Positions 12,756-13,470 of a stretch of 13,470 nucleotides of DNA are shown here, piece by piece. Positions within the stretch are counted from its first letter, which is position 1, and the number at the start of each line of letters is the position of its first letter. This stretch comes from JBGOTP01 sp041476545 (lineage in GTDB: Bacteria > Acidobacteriota > Vicinamibacteria > Vicinamibacterales > CAVVIG01): the NCBI GenBank assembly GCA_041476545.1, contig JBGOTP010000116.1:1-13470 (forward strand). The letters run 5' to 3'. The notes beneath the pieces were generated by a model that was given only the letters and a program-made list of their open reading frames with translations, did not search any database and was not told the DNA's origin. The translations under genes and the position numbers were made by a program.

Positions 12756-12882
12756 ACGGAGCTGACGGAGACAACGGGATGACACGGAGAAACGGAGCAA
12801 CGGAGGTCATGTCTTGGTACAGAACTGATACTCCGTTTCTTCGTGGCTCCGTGCGAAACCGTTCCCTCCGCCGCCCCTCCGT
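12756..12882. repeat. ACGGAG short repeat cluster with inverted copies
   Basis: ACGGAG or a one-base variant occurs at 12756, 12765, 12774, 12784, 12792 and 12800, spaced 8-10 bp. CTCCGT, its reverse complement, occurs at 12831, 12847 and 12877. ACGGAGAAACGGAG (12784-12797) pairs with CTCCGTTTCTTCGT (12831-12844) with one mismatch over a 33-base loop. The cluster fills the gap between the lipoprotein and HAD genes, both on the minus strand, and may act as a terminator for the former. Confidence 0.75.
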
Positions 12883-12886
12883 CAGC

Positions 12887-13312
12887 TTACGGCGCGACGT
12901 TGACCGTGATCGTCTTGCAGAGACCTTCCATGGTCATGTGCTTGTCGTCGCCGATGGCCAGCGTCAGCTTGTGCGAGCCCGGGGTCAACTGCGTGTCGGC
13001 CTCGGTGTCGCCCTTGCCGTAGTGGATCCAGTTCACGCCCTTGGGAATCGCCACGCCGGTGGCCATGCACTCGGTGTCGATGGCCAGGTGATAGTGGCCC
13101 ATGCCGGGCCTCACGGTTGTGATGTCACCAGCCGGGACTGGCGAAATCGTGATGTTCTCGGCGGCGAACTTCATGTGCACCGGGCTCTTGACGGTCGCGC
13201 CGTCCTTGGGCTCGGCAAAGGAAATACCGGGCTTCGATCCGGAACTGCAAGCGACCACACCGGCCAGCACGACTGGCAGGGCCAGCAGCGCCAGGTGTCT
13301 CGTGACGTTCAT
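12887..13312 (-). CDS. DUF4399 domain lipoprotein
   Basis: The protein has 141 residues from the ATG at 13312; GAGGAGA lies 7 nt upstream. A TTG six bases further upstream abuts the RBS and is unlikely. Residues 1-21 form a lipoprotein signal ending V-V-A-C, with the lipidated Cys at 22. The rest is the DUF4399 domain: F-A-E-P-K-D-G-A-T-V-K-S-P, GMGHYHLAIDTE (70-81), P-K-G-V-N-W-I-H-Y-G-K-G-D-T-E-A (90-105) and L-T-P-G-S-H-K-L-T-L. The His-rich GHYHL motif is typical; the function of the family is unknown. Export to the envelope is expected. Confidence 0.88.
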   Translation of the reverse strand: MNVTRHLALLALPVVLAGVVACSSGSKPGISFAEPKDGATVKSPVHMKFAAENITISPVPAGDITTVRPGMGHYHLAIDTECMATGVAIPKGVNWIHYGKGDTEADTQLTPGSHKLTLAIGDDKHMTMEGLCKTITVNVAP

Positions 13313-13370
13313 AGGCAATCTCCTCTTCTTCTCTTGGGCCGTTCAACTCGACTGCGCGTAAGCCGGAGCC

Positions 13371-13376
13371 ATTCTA
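13371..13376 (-). promoter_or_regulatory. Possible -10 box of the DUF4399 gene
   Basis: On the minus strand TAGAAT lies about 59 bp upstream of the ATG. Transcription would start near 13364. The best -35 at 18-bp spacing (TTAGCG) matches only three of six consensus bases. Confidence 0.35.
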
Positions 13377-13396
13377 CAGACTTTCACCGCGGGCCG

Positions 13397-13470
13397 CTAA
13401 GCCGTGCCGCGTCCAAACCAGCCGCGCCGGCGCCGGTCCGTCAAACGCCCCGACGCCGGGTCGAGCGTCA
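13397..13470 (-). CDS. Possible C-terminal fragment of a gene entering from the right edge
   Basis: The minus strand from the edge reads TLDPASGRLTDRRRRGWFG and four more residues to a TAG at 13399-13397. The Arg-rich, protein-like composition and the position 84 bp before the lipoprotein gene make it plausible. It is too short to identify and could be a chance open frame. Confidence 0.3.
   Translation of the reverse strand, partial: TLDPASGRLTDRRRRGWFGRGTA

Noticed and set aside
12756..12882. CRISPR array.
   Set aside because: Units are only 6 bp with 2-4 bp between them, with no spacers of normal length and no cas genes.

Overview
The window is GC-rich, gene-dense, non-pathogen-like chromosome. 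Two TIGR03435-type proteins and a VWFA-related protein of the TIGR03436 type point to an Acidobacteriota genome, probably of the Vicinamibacteria kind. That assignment is inferred from family content; no rRNA or tRNA was seen.

Left part (1-2043, minus strand): a tightly overlapping three-gene operon. It encodes a one-TM anti-sigma-like protein with a glycogen-binding (CBM48/AMPK1-type) domain, a signal-peptide beta-rich protein with a second such domain, and the N-terminus of an ECF sigma factor that runs off the edge. The layout resembles a FecA/FecR/FecI-like cell-surface signalling relay, here with carbohydrate-binding modules, and is the best candidate for a little-described system.

Middle-left (2101-5521): a two-repeat DUF4389 membrane protein, a DUF4160/DUF2442-HTH toxin-antitoxin-like pair, a MocA-like nucleotidyltransferase on the minus strand, a tiny zinc ribbon protein and a DUF1176 protein containing a perfect 26-bp palindrome. 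Several genes here have a -10-like box six or seven bases before the start codon, suggesting leaderless mRNAs.

Middle (5521-11249): an 87-residue signal peptide plus PQQ-propeller remnant, an intact TIGR03435 gene, a 97-residue putative HTH protein, the VWFA-related protein, and a secreted protein of unknown function. A second TIGR03435 copy in the opposite orientation is broken by a frameshift at a short G/C run. Related GC-rich intergenic repeats lie at about 5521-5600, 10222-10380 and 11508-11538.

Right part (11250-13470): a G-tract/hairpin region, a cold-shock-domain gene with a good promoter and a structured leader of about 144 nt, a terminator-like hairpin, a convergent HAD phosphatase, an ACGGAG repeat cluster, and a DUF4399 lipoprotein. 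A possible C-terminal fragment of another gene lies at the right edge.
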